A stretch of DNA of 64,000 nucleotides from NCBI RefSeq assembly GCF_014648815.1, contig NZ_BMRV01000008.1, positions 124,001 through 188,000 of the forward strand. Direction: 5' to 3'. Origin of the DNA: Streptomyces flaveolus (GTDB taxonomy: Bacteria > Actinomycetota > Actinomycetes > Streptomycetales > Streptomycetaceae). Of this stretch, positions 7,658 to 16,253 are shown piece by piece. A program made the translations under genes and the position numbers. Under the pieces are notes generated by a model, which saw only the letters and a list, made by a program, of their open reading frames with translations, searched no databases and was not told the origin of the DNA. The stretch's first letter is position 1; each line of letters opens with the position of its first letter.

Positions 7658-8762
7658 GGTGCCCTCCAGGGCGTTGTGCGGGTATCGGCGCCGTCGCGGC
7701 GGACCGGGGGAAGACGGTGCCGTCGAAGATCTTGCGTGCGGTGCGTACGGCGGCGGTGCGGCGGACCACGGCGGGGGTGCCGTCGGAACCCGGGTCGACC
7801 TGCACGTCGACCTCCAGGAATCCGGTGGGATGTTCGACGCGTACGCGCTCGCCGCCGGGGAGGTGTGCGATCCCCTCCCCCACCCCGCCGGGGACGCGCA
7901 GCCCCGCCGCCACGCTCGCGGCGCCGAGGACGCCGATGGAGGTGTGGCAGCGCACGGGGATGAAGGTGCGGGTCGTGACCGCGCCGCCGTCCCGGGGCGG
8001 GGCCAGCAGGGTCAGCTTGGGCACGGTGGCGCCCTCGACGTCGCCGAGGCCCATGAGCCGCCCGGCGGCCAGCCGTATCTCCCGGAGCCGGTCGGCGAGC
8101 GCCACGTCCTCCTCCAGGTCCCTGGGCGTCTCGTAGCCGGTGACGTTCAGCGCGGCGGCCGGGATCAGCACGACCGGCATGCCGTTGTCGACGCAGGTCA
8201 CCTCGGTGCCGGCGACGGTGTCGCGGGCGTTCCCGGTGGGCAGCAGGGGGCCGGAGCCCTGCGGAAACTCGACGACGACGGGGGCGGCCGTGCCGGGCAC
8301 GCCGGATGTCCCGACGGTGCCGGTGTGGTCGACACGCCCGCCCGGGGTCGGGAAGGTCGCGACGGCGAGTTCGCCGGTGTTGAGCATGCGGATGCGTACG
8401 GACGTCTCGGTGTCACCGGCCGGTACGAGCCCGCGCTCGACGGCGAACGGGCCCACCCCGGCGAGGATGTTGCCGCAGTTCTGCCGGTCGGTGACCTCGG
8501 GCGTGTCCACGGCGACCTGGAGGAACAGGTAGTCGACGTCCGCGTCCGGACCGGCCGCACGGGAGATCACGGCGACCTTGCTGGTCAGCGGGTGGCCGCC
8601 GCCCAGGCCGTCGATCTGGCGCGGGTCGGGGCTGCCCATGATCCGCAGCAGCAGATCGTCGCGGGCGGCGGGGTCGGCGGGCAGGTCCCCGGCCAGGAAG
8701 TAGGCGCCCTTGGAGGTGCCGCCGCGCATCAGCGTGCAGCGCACCTCCTCGGGGCCGGTCAC
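7638..8762 (-). CDS. galD: 4-oxalomesaconate tautomerase-like PrpF family isomerase
   Basis: A 374-residue PrpF-fold protein (two diaminopimelate-epimerase-like halves). The signature MRGGTSKG opens the protein, followed by GLGGGHPLTSKVA, TDRQNCGNIL and a second-half GHP-like segment around VRCHTSIGVLGAA. GalD of the gallate pathway, which tautomerises 4-oxalomesaconate from keto to enol form, belongs here; PrpF itself isomerises aconitates, so assignment rests on the adjacent hydratase and aldolase. GTG at 8762 overlaps the upstream stop by 4 bp (GTGA). Confidence 0.82.
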   Translation of the reverse strand: MTGPEEVRCTLMRGGTSKGAYFLAGDLPADPAARDDLLLRIMGSPDPRQIDGLGGGHPLTSKVAVISRAAGPDADVDYLFLQVAVDTPEVTDRQNCGNILAGVGPFAVERGLVPAGDTETSVRIRMLNTGELAVATFPTPGGRVDHTGTVGTSGVPGTAAPVVVEFPQGSGPLLPTGNARDTVAGTEVTCVDNGMPVVLIPAAALNVTGYETPRDLEEDVALADRLREIRLAAGRLMGLGDVEGATVPKLTLLAPPRDGGAVTTRTFIPVRCHTSIGVLGAASVAAGLRVPGGVGEGIAHLPGGERVRVEHPTGFLEVDVQVDPGSDGTPAVVRRTAAVRTARKIFDGTVFPRSAATAPIPAQRPGGHHDSAAR

Positions 8763-9466
8763 CGCTCTTCCCCGGCGGTGTACTCGGCGTACGACCGGTA
8801 GGTGACGCCGAGTCGCTCCAGTCTCTCGCGCAACCCGTAGCGGTCCAGGCCGAGTTGGCCCTCGACGAAGGCGGCGCGGGCAGCGGCCTCCTTCTTCTCG
8901 CGGGCCTCGGACGCCTCGGCGGTGCGCCGGGCCTGCTCGCGCGGTACGACCACGACGCCGTCGTCGTCGGCGACGATCACGTCGCCGGGGCGGATCACCT
9001 GGCCGTCCACGGCGACCGGTACGTTGACCGAGCCGCCGGTGGCCTTCACCGTGCCCTGCGCGGAGACGGCCCGGGACCAGGCGGCGAAGCCCATCTCCCG
9101 CAGTTCCTGGGTGTCGCGGATGCCCGCGTTGATGATCAGCCCGCGGACCCCGCGCCGCTGGAGCGCGGTGGCGAACAGCTCGCCGAACATGCCGTCGGTG
9201 GACGGCGAGGTGGTGGTGACGACCAGGACGTCGCCCTCGCCGCACTGCTCCACGGCGGCGTGGATCATCAGGTTGTCGCCGGGCCAGGAGAGCACGGTGA
9301 CCGCGGTGCCGGCGATCCGTACGCCCTGCTGGATCGGGCGGACGTCCGGCCCGAGCAGTCCGGTACGGCCCATCGCCTCGCTGACGGTGGCCACGCCGTA
9401 CCCGGCGAGCGCCGCGACGTCCTCGGCGTCGGCCTTGGGCGGGTCGGTGACCACGACGCCGCTCAT
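8759..9466 (-). CDS. galC: 4-carboxy-4-hydroxy-2-oxoadipate aldolase-like protein (RraA fold)
   Basis: A 235-residue RraA/HMG-aldolase-fold protein. GDVLVVTTTSPSTDGMFGELF and the GLIINAGIRDTQEL segment (with the R-D pair that positions the metal and pyruvate enolate in this family) are visible, as is GDVIVADDDGVVVVP. In the 4,5-cleavage pathway this aldolase splits 4-carboxy-4-hydroxy-2-oxoadipate to pyruvate and oxaloacetate. The position between a GalB-like hydratase and a GalD-like tautomerase, with ATGA and GTGA overlaps at both ends, supports this over a RraA RNase E inhibitor role. Confidence 0.83.
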   Translation of the reverse strand: MSGVVVTDPPKADAEDVAALAGYGVATVSEAMGRTGLLGPDVRPIQQGVRIAGTAVTVLSWPGDNLMIHAAVEQCGEGDVLVVTTTSPSTDGMFGELFATALQRRGVRGLIINAGIRDTQELREMGFAAWSRAVSAQGTVKATGGSVNVPVAVDGQVIRPGDVIVADDDGVVVVPREQARRTAEASEAREKKEAAARAAFVEGQLGLDRYGLRERLERLGVTYRSYAEYTAGEER

Positions 9467-10215
9467 GCCAGCTCCTGCGCGATCTGCGGGTACGGGCGCA
9501 TGTACGCCTCGGCCATGGTCCGGTGCGCCAGGCCCAGGTTGGGGCCGGCGTTGCGCTTGAGCTGGACGCCGCGGCGGACGGCCAGGTCGGTGTAGTAGTC
9601 CCACAGGTGCTGCTGGGCGGCGAGGCACTCCATGGCCTTGCGCTTGGTCTCCCACACCTCGGTGATGTCGAGGAGGACCTCGGGCCTGAAGCCGCTCATC
9701 TCGGGCTGGTGCGGCTCGAAGTAGAAGACGGGCGGGGCGCCGATGATCTCGCCCTCGCCCGGGTAGCCGATGGCCTGGGCGAGGACGCGCGCCTCCAGGG
9801 TCATGCGGTTGGCCGCCGGGTGGTCGCCGTTGTACGGGTCCTCGACGGGGTGGGTGAGCACGACGTCGGGCTGGGTGGCGCGGTAGACCTCGACGAGCCG
9901 GTCGGTCAGCTCGGGCGTGACGAGCAGCGGGTAGTCGCCGGCGTCGAAGAAGCGGACCTCGGCGCCGAGCGTGGCGGCGGCCTTCTCGGCCTCCTCCCGG
10001 CGGATCGCCTTGATCTCCTCCAGCTTCTTGCCCGCCCGCCAGGCCTGGGCGGACTCGCCGCGCTCGCCGAAGGTCAGGCACGCGATGGTGACCTTCTCCC
10101 CGCGCGAGGCGGCCAGGGCGATGGCGCCGCCCGCCCGCCACACGAAGTCCCCCGCGTGCGCGGTGACGACGAGTGTCGACCGTGGGGTGGCGGCGGGCGC
10201 GTTGCCGTGCGTCAT
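9463..10215 (-). CDS. galB: 4-oxalomesaconate hydratase, PIG-L/LmbE family
   Basis: A 250-residue PIG-L-fold metalloprotein. The zinc motif AHAGD (H20, D23) is followed by THPVEDPYNGDHP with H122 and H132. Stretches such as DFVWRAGGAIAL, LTFGERGES, FFDAGDYP, GAPPVFYFEPHQPE and LDITEVWETK match what I recall of Pseudomonas GalB, the 4-oxalomesaconate hydratase that is an atypical PIG-L member, far better than they match N-acetylglucosaminyl deacetylases. ATG at 10215 has GAGGAG upstream. First enzyme gene after the regulator. Confidence 0.85.
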   Translation of the reverse strand: MTHGNAPAATPRSTLVVTAHAGDFVWRAGGAIALAASRGEKVTIACLTFGERGESAQAWRAGKKLEEIKAIRREEAEKAAATLGAEVRFFDAGDYPLLVTPELTDRLVEVYRATQPDVVLTHPVEDPYNGDHPAANRMTLEARVLAQAIGYPGEGEIIGAPPVFYFEPHQPEMSGFRPEVLLDITEVWETKRKAMECLAAQQHLWDYYTDLAVRRGVQLKRNAGPNLGLAHRTMAEAYMRPYPQIAQELA

Positions 10216-10263
10216 GGGTGCAATCTCCTCGGTGGACAGGTGACGCCCGCCTCGATGCGTGTG

Positions 10264-10914
10264 TCAGTCGCGCAGCGCCTCGATCACGCTGGTGAGGTGG
10301 GCGCGGACGGCCGCCTCGGCCGCCTGCGGATCCCTGGCCTCGATCGCCTCGATCATGGCCAGATGCTCGTTCAGGGATTGCTGCGGACGTCCCGGCCGCA
10401 GCGCCAACTGGAAGCGGTGACGCACCAGTTGCGCGTTGAGGCGCTCCAGCAGCTCCACGGCCGTCAGCTGGCCGGAGAACTCCCGGATCCTGGCGTGGAG
10501 TTCGTGGTTGAGGTCCGAGTAGGTCAGCGGTTCCCCGCCGGCCACGGCCTTGCGCATCGCCGTGCCCAGGTCCTTGAGTTCGGTCACCTGCGCGTCGCTG
10601 ACGGCGGCCGCCGCCTTCGCCGCGCAGAGCCCTTCGAGGACCAGGCGGCACTCGGTGATCGCGACCGCTTCCTCCACGGTCACCACCCGCACCCGGGACC
10701 CCCGGTTGCGGATCCGTTCCACGAGCCCCTGCGCTTCCAGGTCGATCAGCGCGGCGCGGATGCTGGCCCGTGTCACGCCGAACTGCTCGGCGAGTTCGTT
10801 CTCCACCAGCCGCTGTGCCGGTGCCATCTCGCCGCGCAGGATCGCCTGCCGCAACTGCCCGAGCGCAAGCTGTTTCGCCTGCTCCCCGGTGCCCGGACGG
10901 GCTTGGTTCGGCAT
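10264..10914 (-). CDS. GntR family (FCD-type) regulator of the aromatic-acid operon
   Basis: A 216-residue regulator: an N-terminal winged helix (residues about 8-75, with VENELAEQFGVTRASIRAALIDLEAQGLVERI) and a helical FCD effector domain (about 80-210) with metal-binding-type histidines. It is the promoter-proximal gene of the operon, about 50 bp before galB, so autoregulation is likely. ATG at 10914 has GGGAGGG before it. The effector is probably a pathway intermediate; its operator is likely the palindrome at 10966-10977. Confidence 0.9.
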   Translation of the reverse strand: MPNQARPGTGEQAKQLALGQLRQAILRGEMAPAQRLVENELAEQFGVTRASIRAALIDLEAQGLVERIRNRGSRVRVVTVEEAVAITECRLVLEGLCAAKAAAAVSDAQVTELKDLGTAMRKAVAGGEPLTYSDLNHELHARIREFSGQLTAVELLERLNAQLVRHRFQLALRPGRPQQSLNEHLAMIEAIEARDPQAAEAAVRAHLTSVIEALRD

Positions 10915-10943
10915 GGTTGCCCTCCCTGAGTGAGTGCCTGTCG

Positions 10944-10977
10944 AACCTAAATCTAGCCAGACAAGATTGTCAACAAT
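10944..10977 (-). promoter_or_regulatory. Promoter and operator of the gntR-galBCD operon
   Basis: On the minus strand TTGACA (10973-10968), an 18-bp spacer and TAGGTT (10949-10944). The perfect palindrome ATTGT-TG-ACAAT (10966-10977 on the plus strand as ATTGTCAACAAT) covers the -35 box, so a bound regulator would block polymerase. Confidence 0.65.
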
Positions 10978-11124
10978 TTTGTTCGAGATAATTCGGCCCG
11001 ACGGAGAGCGGCCCCGCGGGCGGTCGAGGACGGCGCAGGGCGCGACGAAGTGTCCGTACGCGTCCGCGGATACGGCACACCCTGTCGCCCCCGCGACCCC
11101 CTCCGCCCCGGCTAGCGTCGCCGC

Positions 11125-11472
11125 ATGACCCACAGTTTCGTTGTCCACGTCCCCGACGCCGAGCTCGAACCCGAGCCCCTCTCCCCCGACCAGATCGTGT
11201 CCGGCTCCCCCGAGGTCACCGGCAAGGTGGTGTGGGAGTCGGCGGACGGGCGTCAGGCGCGCGGCATCTGGCAGATCACCCCCGGGGTCGTCACCGACAC
11301 CGAGGCGGACGAGCTCTTCGTCGTGCTCAGCGGCTCCGCCACCATCGAGGTGGAGGGCGGCCCGACGCTGACGGTCGGACCGGGTGACCTGGCCGTCCTG
11401 CGCGAGGGCGACCGGACGACGTGGACGGTGCACGAGACGCTGCGCAAGGCGTACGCGGTCAACCTCGGGTAG
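11125..11472 (+). CDS. Small cupin-domain protein
   Basis: A 115-residue single-domain cupin of the DUF861/EutQ-like sort: GIWQITPGVVTDTEADELF, VVLSGSATIEVEGG and GDLAVLREGDRTTW. These small cupins often accompany small-molecule catabolism but their reactions vary; I cannot name one. A TAGCGT box at 11113-11118 lies six bases before the ATG and no ribosome site is seen, so the mRNA is probably leaderless. It is divergent from the gntR operon and may be unrelated to it. Confidence 0.82.
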   Translation: MTHSFVVHVPDAELEPEPLSPDQIVSGSPEVTGKVVWESADGRQARGIWQITPGVVTDTEADELFVVLSGSATIEVEGGPTLTVGPGDLAVLREGDRTTWTVHETLRKAYAVNLG

Positions 11473-11528
11473 GACTGCCGGACGGCGCACCTCCGTGCGG
11501 CCCGGACGCACTGGACCCCCCTTTGTCC

Positions 11529-11544
11529 TGTCAAACGGTTGACA
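11529..11544. promoter_or_regulatory. Palindrome TGTCAA-N4-TTGACA
   Basis: A perfect 6-bp-arm inverted repeat 64 bp before the first oxidoreductase gene of the inositol region. The right arm could serve as a -35 box, but no good -10 box follows at 17-18 bp. The half-site TGTCAA recurs in the divergent iol promoter region. Confidence 0.4.
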
Positions 11545-11607
11545 TGATGCGGAGGGTCCGCACAGGGTGGCCTGGACAGATCACGCACCGGTCCTCGAGG
11601 GGCTCTC

Positions 11608-12771
11608 ATGGTGGATGCGCTCGGTGTCGCCGTCGTCGGATTCGGCTGGATGGGCCGGGTGCACACCCAGGCGTACGCCCGCGTCCTGCACCACTATCCG
11701 CGGCTGCCGCTGCGTCCGGAGCTGATCACGATCGCCGAGGAGGTGCCGGGCCGGGCCGAGGAGGCCGCCGCGCAGTTCGGCTTCGCCTCGGCCACCCGCG
11801 ACTGGCGCGACGTGGCCGCCGACCCGCGCGTGCGGGCGGTCAGCATCACCACGCCGAACTTCCTGCACCGGGAGATCGGCGTGGCGATGGCCGGGGCCGG
11901 CAAGCACATCTGGATCGAGAAGCCGGTCGGCCTCACCGCCCGGGACGCCCGCGCCGTGGCGGACGCCGTGGCCGAGGCCGGCGTGCAGGGCGCCGTCGGC
12001 TTCAACTACCGCAACGCGCCCGCCGTCGAGACCGCCCGCGAGCTGATCGCGTCCGGGGAGATCGGCGCCGTCACGCACGCCCGCATCCGCCTGTTCAGTG
12101 ACTACGCGGCCCACCCGGAGGGGGCGCTGACCTGGCGCTACGAGCGACAGCGCGGCGGCAGCGGAGTCCTGGGCGACCTGGCCTCGCACGGCGCCGATCT
12201 GGCCCGGTTCCTGCTCGGCGACATCGCGTCCCTGACCGCCGACACGGCGATCTTCCTGCCCGAGCGGGCCCGGCCCACCGCCGCGACGGCCGGTCACGCA
12301 CGTGCCGCGGGCGGCGAACCCGGCCCGGTGGAGAACGAGGACTACGTCAACTGCCTGCTCCGCTTCGCCTCCGGCGCCCGCGGCGTCCTGGAGGCGTGCC
12401 GGGTCTCGGTCGGCGAGCAGAACACCTACGGCTTCGAGGTGCACGGCACGCGGGGCGCGGTGTTCTGGGACTTCCGCCGCATGAACGAGCTGGGCGTCAG
12501 CCGGGGCACGGCGTACCAGGACCAGCCGGTCAGCACGGTCCACGTCGGCCCCGGGCACGGCGAGTTCGCCGCCTTCCAGCCGGGCGCGGCCAACGCCATG
12601 GGCTACGACGACCTGAAGGTGGTGGAGGCCCACCGCTTCCTGCGCTCGATCGCCGAGGGCGTCCCGTACGGCGCCACCCTGACCGACGCCGTGCACAGCG
12701 CGACCGTACTGGACGCGATGGCGCGGTCGGCCGAGCGCCGGGCCTGGGTCGAGGTGCACGCCGAGGAGTGA
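11608..12771 (+). CDS. Gfo/Idh/MocA family oxidoreductase
   Basis: A 387-residue NAD(P)-dependent dehydrogenase. The N-terminal Rossmann fold has VVGFGWMGRVHTQAY, the catalytic-lysine motif reads EKPVGLTA and the C-terminal half holds SHGADLARFLLGD, where the catalytic-type histidine sits. The family oxidises or epimerises sugars and inositols. With IolG-like and Iol genes next to it, a role in an inositol isomer or inositol-derivative is likely. GAGGGG precedes the ATG at 11608. The exact substrate is unknown. Confidence 0.88.
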   Translation: MVDALGVAVVGFGWMGRVHTQAYARVLHHYPRLPLRPELITIAEEVPGRAEEAAAQFGFASATRDWRDVAADPRVRAVSITTPNFLHREIGVAMAGAGKHIWIEKPVGLTARDARAVADAVAEAGVQGAVGFNYRNAPAVETARELIASGEIGAVTHARIRLFSDYAAHPEGALTWRYERQRGGSGVLGDLASHGADLARFLLGDIASLTADTAIFLPERARPTAATAGHARAAGGEPGPVENEDYVNCLLRFASGARGVLEACRVSVGEQNTYGFEVHGTRGAVFWDFRRMNELGVSRGTAYQDQPVSTVHVGPGHGEFAAFQPGAANAMGYDDLKVVEAHRFLRSIAEGVPYGATLTDAVHSATVLDAMARSAERRAWVEVHAEE

Positions 12772-12857
12772 CCTCGGGCCCGGCGGGCGGAAGCGGACCC
12801 CGCCGGCCCGCCCCGCGTACCCATGACGGCAACCCCACACAAGGAGCAGCGGAACCC

Positions 12858-13862
12858 ATGCGCATCGGAATCCTCGGCCTCGGCCGCATCGGCGCCTTCC
12901 ACGCCGAGACCCTCTCCGGACTCGACGCCGTCGGCTCGCTCGTCGTCGCCGATCCGTTCGCGGACGCCGCGCGGGCCGCCGCCCGGCGGTTCGGCGCCGA
13001 GGTGGCCCCCTCGCCCGAGGCGGTGCTGGCCGCCGGCGTGGACGGGGTGGTGATCGCGGCCGCGACCGACGCCCACCCGAGCCTGATCCTGGCCGCCGTC
13101 GAGGCCGGAGTACCCGTCTTCTGCGAGAAGCCCGTCGCCCGCACCACGGCGGAGGGCGTCGAGGTCCTCAAGGCGGTCGCGGGCCGTGCCGTGCCGGTCC
13201 AGATCGGGTACAACCGTCGCTTCGACGCCGGGTTCGCCGCGGCGAGGGCGGCGGTGCGCGGCGGTGAGCTGGGCACGCTGCACACCGTGCGGTCGACCAC
13301 GCTGGACCCGGCGCCGCCGCCGGCCGCGTACATCGCCGCCTCCGGGGGTATCTTCCGGGACTGCTCCGTGCACGACTTCGACATCATCCGCTGGGTGACG
13401 GGCCGTGAGGTGAGGGAGGTGTACGCCGTCGGCGGCAACCGGGGCGCCGCCTTCATCCGGGAGGCGGGCGACGCCGACACCACGGGCGCGGTCCTCACCC
13501 TGGACGACGGCACGATCGCGGTGGTCTCCAACAGTCGCCACAACGCGCGGGGGTACGACGTCCGCATGGAGATCCACGGCTTCGCGGACTCCCTCGCCGT
13601 CGGCCTGGACGACAAGCTGCCGCTGCGCTCGGTCGAGCCCGGCGTCACCTTCCCGGCCGGTGTCCCGCACGACTTCTTCATGGACCGCTTCGCCGCCGCC
13701 TACCGCGCCGAACTCACCGCCTTCACCGAGGTCGTCGCCGGTACGCGGCCCTCCCCCTGCACGATCGAGGACGCGCTGGAGGCGAGCTGGATCGCCGAGG
13801 CGTGCACGCTGTCGCTGCGCGAGCACCGCCCCGTGACGATCGCGGAGGTACGGCGGGCCTGA
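12858..13862 (+). CDS. iolG: Inositol 2-dehydrogenase-like protein (Gfo/Idh/MocA)
   Basis: A 334-residue Rossmann oxidoreductase: GILGLGRIGAFHAETL at the start, CEKPVARTT with the key Lys, QIGYNRRFDAGF, and DCSVHDFDIIRW with the Asp and His expected of inositol dehydrogenases. IolG oxidises myo-inositol to 2-keto-myo-inositol with NAD+. Start ATG at 12858 follows AAGGAG. It lies 86 bp after the other MocA-family gene and within 5 kb of iolC/B/D. Assignment to IolG rather than a scyllo-inositol or sugar enzyme is inference from context. Confidence 0.8.
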   Translation: MRIGILGLGRIGAFHAETLSGLDAVGSLVVADPFADAARAAARRFGAEVAPSPEAVLAAGVDGVVIAAATDAHPSLILAAVEAGVPVFCEKPVARTTAEGVEVLKAVAGRAVPVQIGYNRRFDAGFAAARAAVRGGELGTLHTVRSTTLDPAPPPAAYIAASGGIFRDCSVHDFDIIRWVTGREVREVYAVGGNRGAAFIREAGDADTTGAVLTLDDGTIAVVSNSRHNARGYDVRMEIHGFADSLAVGLDDKLPLRSVEPGVTFPAGVPHDFFMDRFAAAYRAELTAFTEVVAGTRPSPCTIEDALEASWIAEACTLSLREHRPVTIAEVRRA

Positions 13863-13876
13863 GCACGCCCCCGCAC

Positions 13877-13906
13877 CCGCCACCGGTCGGCCACGCCCGG
13901 TGGCGG
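13877..13906. terminator. Bidirectional hairpin terminator
   Basis: A perfect 10-bp inverted repeat CCGCCACCGG/CCGGTGGCGG with a 10-base loop fills the gap between two convergent genes and ends at the next stop codon. Confidence 0.65.
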
Positions 13907-14320
13907 TCAGCCCTGGCGCTCGGTGATGTTCACCATCCAGGGGATGCCGAACCGGTCCGTGCACATGCCGAAGACGTCGCCCCACATCTGCTTCTCCAGC
14001 GGCACCGCGACGGTGCCGCCCTCGGAGAGCTTCTCCCAGTAGCCGCGCAGCTCGGCCTCGTCGTCGCCGCTGAGGCTCACCGAGAAGGTGTTCCCGGGGC
14101 TGTACGCCATGCCGGGCGGCACGTCGGCGCCCATCAGGGTGAAGCCGCTCGGCGTCTCCAGCATGCCGTGCATGATCTTGTCGGCCTCCGGGGCGTCGGC
14201 GTCGCCGAACGCTCCGAAGGTGTTCAGCGCGAGGGTCCCGCCGAAGACCTGCTCGTAGAACTCCATCGCCTGGCGGGCGTCGCCGTCGAAGCTGAGATAC
14301 GGATTGAGGCGCGAGGGCAT
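13907..14320 (-). CDS. PhnB-like VOC family protein
   Basis: A 137-residue glyoxalase-fold protein of the PhnB/YjdN type: LNPYLSFDGDARQAMEFYEQVFGG at the start, GMAYSPGNTFSVSLSG mid-protein and MWGDVFGMCTDRFGIPWMVN at the end. Members are widespread in streptomycetes and mostly uncharacterised; phosphonate linkage is not implied. It is a single-gene unit on the minus strand inside the inositol region and may be unrelated to it. Confidence 0.85.
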   Translation of the reverse strand: MPSRLNPYLSFDGDARQAMEFYEQVFGGTLALNTFGAFGDADAPEADKIMHGMLETPSGFTLMGADVPPGMAYSPGNTFSVSLSGDDEAELRGYWEKLSEGGTVAVPLEKQMWGDVFGMCTDRFGIPWMVNITERQG

Positions 14321-14415
14321 GAGAACCTCCCGGAACGGGACGAACGGTCAGTGCCTTGCACGCTAGCGCGTGGCACGGACGACGGCTCGCCGAGCGGGAG
14401 GAGGGGGCCGGTCGG

Positions 14416-15318
14416 TCAGGCGCCGCAGGAGCGCAGGAACCGGCGGGTGCGGACCGCGATGGGCAGTGGCTTGTCCGGAGCGCAGGGGTACATGTCCTGC
14501 TCGACGATGGCGAACAGGTCCACGCCCAGCCGCTGGGCCGCCGTGAGCACCGGGCCCAGCTCGGGGACTCCGGACGGCGGTTCGCACATCACCCCTTGCT
14601 GGACGGCCGGCCCGAACGGCACGCCGTTCGCGCGCACGCCGGCGAGGATCTCGGGGTCGACCTGCTTGAGGTGGAGGTAGCCGATGCGCTCGCCGTAGGT
14701 CTCGATGAGTTTGACGCTGTCGCCGCCGCAGTAGGCGTAGTGGCCGGTGTCCAGGCAGAGGCCGACCAGGTCGGCGTCGGTGGAGTCGAGGAAGCGCTCG
14801 ACGTGCTCCTCGGTGTCGATGTGGGTGTCGGCGTGCGGGTGGACGACGATGTCCAGGCCGTAGGTCTCCCTGACCTGGTGGCCGAGGCGTTCCATGCCCT
14901 CGGTCAGGTGCGTCCACTGCTCGCCGGTGAGCTCCGGCGGCTCGAGGATCTCGGCGGTCCTGTCGTCGCGCCAGAAGGACGGGATGACGACGAGGTGGGT
15001 CGCGTCCACGGCCCGGGCGAGGGCCGCGACACGGCCGACCTGCTCCCAGGTGGCGTCCCACTCGGAGGGGCCGCGGTGCAGGCCGCAGAAGATGGTGCCC
15101 GCGGAGACCCTGAGGCCGCGCCGGGTCACCTCGTCGGCGAGCCGGGCCGGGTCGGTGGGCAGGTAGCCGTAGGGGCCCAGCTCGATCCACTCGTAGCCGG
15201 CCTCGGCGACCTCGTCCAGGAAGCGTTCCCAGGGCACCTGCCGCGGGTCGTCGGGGAACCAGACGCCCCAGGAGTCGGGGGCCGAGCCGACGCGGATGCG
15301 GTCCAGGGCAGCGGGCAT
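14416..15318 (-). CDS. iolE: Inosose dehydratase/isomerase-like TIM-barrel protein
   Basis: A 300-residue xylose-isomerase-like TIM barrel. GSAPDSWGVWFPDDP near the start is the IolE-type opening, followed by EWIELGPYGYLP, the metal-binding HPHADTHIDTEE, CLDTGHYAYCGGD and EQDMYP. IolE dehydrates 2-keto-myo-inositol to the 1,2-dione that IolD opens. It follows the sugar ABC ATPase gene with one base between stop and start, linking it to uptake. Close relatives include inosose isomerases (IolI), so the exact step is probable rather than certain. Confidence 0.82.
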   Translation of the reverse strand: MPAALDRIRVGSAPDSWGVWFPDDPRQVPWERFLDEVAEAGYEWIELGPYGYLPTDPARLADEVTRRGLRVSAGTIFCGLHRGPSEWDATWEQVGRVAALARAVDATHLVVIPSFWRDDRTAEILEPPELTGEQWTHLTEGMERLGHQVRETYGLDIVVHPHADTHIDTEEHVERFLDSTDADLVGLCLDTGHYAYCGGDSVKLIETYGERIGYLHLKQVDPEILAGVRANGVPFGPAVQQGVMCEPPSGVPELGPVLTAAQRLGVDLFAIVEQDMYPCAPDKPLPIAVRTRRFLRSCGA

Positions 15319-15319
15319 G

Positions 15320-16246
15320 TCAGGCCTTCCCTTCGGCGGTGTCGGACGCGGCGGCGCGGGACGCGGGAATCTCCGGCTCCTCCCCCGGGAGTGCCGCCGT
15401 GTCGACCCCGCCGACCTGCGCCAGTTCGTGCTTGAGCGCGGCGAGTTCGGCGCCGCCGGCCATGTGGTTCGTGAGTTGCTCGACGGTGATGCCGGCGCGG
15501 GCGGCGCTGAGTTCGAGGGTGCCCAGGCGCAGCACGCTGAAGTGGTCGCCGACCAGGTAGGCGTGGTGGGGGTTGTGGGTGATGAAGATGACGCCGAGGC
15601 CGCGTTCGCGGGCGGCGGCGATGTACTTGAGGACCACGCCGGACTGCTTGACGCCCAGGGCGGCGGTGGGCTCGTCGAGGATGAGGACGCGGGCGCCGAA
15701 GTAGACGGCGCGGGCGATGGCGACGCTCTGGCGCTGGCCGCCGGAGAGGGTGCCGATGGGCTGTTCCAGGTCGTCCAGGGCGATGCCCATGTTGCGCAGT
15801 TCCTCGTCCGCGGTCTTCTTCATGCGGACGATGTCGAGGCGGCGGACGGGCCAGGGGCCCTTGGTCATCTCGGAGCCCAGGAAGAAGTTCCGCCACACCG
15901 GCATCAGTGGCACGGTGGCGAGGTCCTGGTAGACGGTGGCGATGCCCCGGGCGAGGGCGTCGCGGGGGGTGGTGAAGCGCACCGGTTCGCCGTCCACGAG
16001 GAGGTCGCCCTCGGTGTGCTGGTGCAGCCCGGAGATGATTTTGATGAGGGTGGACTTGCCGGCGCCGTTGTCGCCGAGCACACAGGTCACCCGGCCGGGG
16101 TGGACGGTGAGGTCGACTCCGTGCAGGGCGCGGATGTTGCCGTAGGACTTGCCGGCGCCGCGCAGTTCGACGAGCGGCCGGCCGGCGTCCCCGGGGGCGG
16201 TGTCCGCCAGGACGGCGCCGTGGGTGCCGGTGGTCTTGCTGGTCAT
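15320..16246 (-). CDS. Sugar/inositol ABC transporter, ATP-binding subunit (single NBD)
   Basis: A 308-residue ATPase of the ribose/fructose importer class but with one nucleotide-binding domain rather than the usual tandem pair of about 500 residues, as in FrcA-type proteins. GDNGAGKSTL is Walker A, LSGGQRQSVAIARA the signature and ILDEPTAALG Walker B. The C-terminal 50 residues are an unconserved tail. Together with the permease and binding protein upstream it likely imports inositol, given the adjacent iol genes. Confidence 0.9.
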   Translation of the reverse strand: MTSKTTGTHGAVLADTAPGDAGRPLVELRGAGKSYGNIRALHGVDLTVHPGRVTCVLGDNGAGKSTLIKIISGLHQHTEGDLLVDGEPVRFTTPRDALARGIATVYQDLATVPLMPVWRNFFLGSEMTKGPWPVRRLDIVRMKKTADEELRNMGIALDDLEQPIGTLSGGQRQSVAIARAVYFGARVLILDEPTAALGVKQSGVVLKYIAAARERGLGVIFITHNPHHAYLVGDHFSVLRLGTLELSAARAGITVEQLTNHMAGGAELAALKHELAQVGGVDTAALPGEEPEIPASRAAASDTAEGKA

Positions 16247-16253
16247 TTTCCGA

